From Patescibacteria group bacterium UBA910 (GTDB lineage Bacteria; Patescibacteriota; Minisyncoccia; Phycocordibacterales; DATDWN01), in assembly GCA_002294445.1 (NCBI GenBank), contig DBEI01000027.1, forward strand, positions 1 through 5,080: 5,080 nucleotides of DNA. The letters run 5' to 3'. Each line of letters starts with the position of its first letter. The stretch's first letter is position 1. Shown in pieces: positions 4,307 through 5,080 of this stretch. A program made the translations under genes and the position numbers. Under the pieces are notes generated by a model, which did no database searches, was not told the DNA's origin, and was given only the letters and a program-made list of their open reading frames with translations.

Positions 4307-5080
4307 TTACCAATACCCCCCATACTGCCGGTTGTCCCGAGTGAGCATCCACTCTTGTGACTGAGCGTTCCCACCTGGATATATGTAGGCCGATTGCTTC
4401 CAGAGATACTTTCGTGGAGTACCTCCTTCCATAACATCAGCAATTGCGATAAAGCTGAAGTTTTGGCCGTTCATATTACCATTCCACCCTCGATGGATGA
4501 TGATAGTACCCCCGGAACACAAATTTTCAACAATTACCCCTTTATCACTCAGAGCAATTGATTGAATGTCCATACCAGTGTTGTTGACAATTGTTAGTGT
4601 GACACTGGGATTCCACTGAGATCCTGGACCAGCATTTTCTTCACTGACCCAAAGTTTACTACACACAAGGCGACCCACCGACGCCCTTGCACGAGATCTT
4701 ACCAACGTCTGCTGAGTTTTTACAACCTTCTCAGCATCTTTTTGCAGTTTTTCAAGCTTTTCTTTGTCTAGATTAAGGTTTTTAACCTTCAGTCTAATTT
4801 CCTGAGAAGTAAAACTCTTATCAGACTTAACTTGATTGATAAACTGCTTAAGTTGCGCAAGACAACCAATAGGATCTGTCGGATGAGTTTCCTCCCAACA
4901 GTTCCCCGTGTTTGTTTCAGGTTGAGGGAGTCCAGCTTTCCACCCCTCTCGCCGTTCGCTCCTAAGAGCATCCTGCTTTACCGGATCGCTCCGTTTGGCA
5001 AATCCGGATTGTTTTTGAGTTTCCTCCAAAACGACAGCTGTTGGTGTCGGTGTTGGTGCCGGTGCAGGTATGACCACTTC
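4307..5080 (-). CDS. Unrecognised, probably surface or secreted protein (3' part)
   Basis: The reading frame is open to the window edge and ends in TAA; 257 codons are visible. A GTG at 5077-5075 could be a start, but it lies inside the start of a low-complexity linker, so the true N-terminus, perhaps with a signal or membrane segment, is probably outside. Numbering from that GTG: a Pro-Ala/Pro-Thr linker (4-13); a charged, Arg/Lys/Glu-rich stretch (20-50); a Cys60/Cys72 pair around WEETHPTDPIG; a Lys/Glu-rich helical region likely to form a coiled coil (about 73-130); and a beta-strand-rich C-terminal region (about 135-256) with SVTLTIVNNTGMDIQSIAL, Cys139, Cys187 and the end QYGGYW. Four cysteines and a Pro/Thr linker fit an extracytoplasmic protein with disulfides. 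The C-terminal part resembles immunoglobulin-like beta-sandwich modules, but no family is recognised. It has its own terminator and is not in the tsaE operon. Confidence 0.85.
   Translation of the reverse strand, partial: EVVIPAPAPTPTPTAVVLEETQKQSGFAKRSDPVKQDALRSERREGWKAGLPQPETNTGNCWEETHPTDPIGCLAQLKQFINQVKSDKSFTSQEIRLKVKNLNLDKEKLEKLQKDAEKVVKTQQTLVRSRARASVGRLVCSKLWVSEENAGPGSQWNPSVTLTIVNNTGMDIQSIALSDKGVIVENLCSGGTIIIHRGWNGNMNGQNFSFIAIADVMEGGTPRKYLWKQSAYIYPGGNAQSQEWMLTRDNRQYGGYW
5039..5068 (-). repeat. Pro-Ala/Pro-Thr coding hexamer repeat
   Basis: Five tandem hexamers of the form CCN-RCA encode PAPAPTPTPT near the edge of the orphan gene. The codons vary (CCT, CCG, CCA; GCA, ACA), so the repeat is kept at protein level rather than being a fresh DNA expansion. 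This is typical of a flexible linker between a membrane anchor or signal region and outer domains. Confidence 0.7.

Noticed and set aside
4246..4443. Alternative minus frame of 65 codons spanning the terminator upstream of tsaE
   Set aside because: It would cross the GC-rich terminator and overlap the conserved frames on both sides; the composition (MLMLWKEVLHES) shows no family signal.
5075..5077. GTG as the true start of the orphan gene
   Set aside because: The frame stays open to the window edge, no ribosome site can be seen, and the position is at the start of a Pro-rich linker that normally follows other protein parts.

Overview
This 5,080-base, moderately AT-rich window is tightly packed, and every recognisable gene is on the minus strand, so transcription runs from right to left. 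The proteins point to a small-genome bacterium, most likely of the Candidate Phyla Radiation (Patescibacteria, Parcubacteria-like). The reasons are a DNA polymerase I of only 784 residues with most of its proofreading domain missing, a clamp-loader delta subunit of 237 residues against about 340 in E. coli, a 134-residue minimal alpha/beta-hydrolase-like protein, genes that abut or overlap, and no clear Shine-Dalgarno sequences. This taxonomic assignment is inference; no rRNA or other marker gene is present. TAA, TAG and TGA all end reading frames at sensible C-termini, so nothing suggests the UGA-as-glycine code of some CPR lineages.

Layout from right to left, in the direction of transcription. 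(1) 5080-4307: the C-terminal 257 codons of an unrecognised protein that runs off the window. It has a Pro-Ala/Pro-Thr linker, a charged helical or coiled-coil stretch and a beta-rich, four-cysteine C-terminal region, and looks extracytoplasmic. It ends in a strong GC-rich terminator (4268-4294). (2) 4249-738: a compact operon tsaE-polA-holA. tsaE and polA overlap by 8 bases and polA and holA are 1 base apart. An extended -10 promoter sits so close to tsaE that the transcript probably starts on the A of its ATG (leaderless). A hairpin plus U-tract at 703-738 probably ends the operon. (3) 671-267: a small alpha/beta-hydrolase-like gene with its own candidate extended -10 element and a possible weak terminator (203-244). 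(4) 1-266: no protein gene seen. Bases 1-173 hold a dense run of perfect inverted repeats (stems of 23, 8, 10 with a nested 7, and 15 bp). The first is a bidirectional terminator; the others have no assigned role.

Functionally, the central operon joins the ATPase of the tRNA t6A modification pathway (TsaE) with two replication and repair proteins: Pol I, for Okazaki-fragment maturation and gap filling, and HolA, for beta-clamp loading. The genes are housekeeping functions. The least explained parts are the hairpin cluster at 1-173, the predicted leaderless promoter, the reduced Pol I, and the orphan surface-type protein at the right edge.
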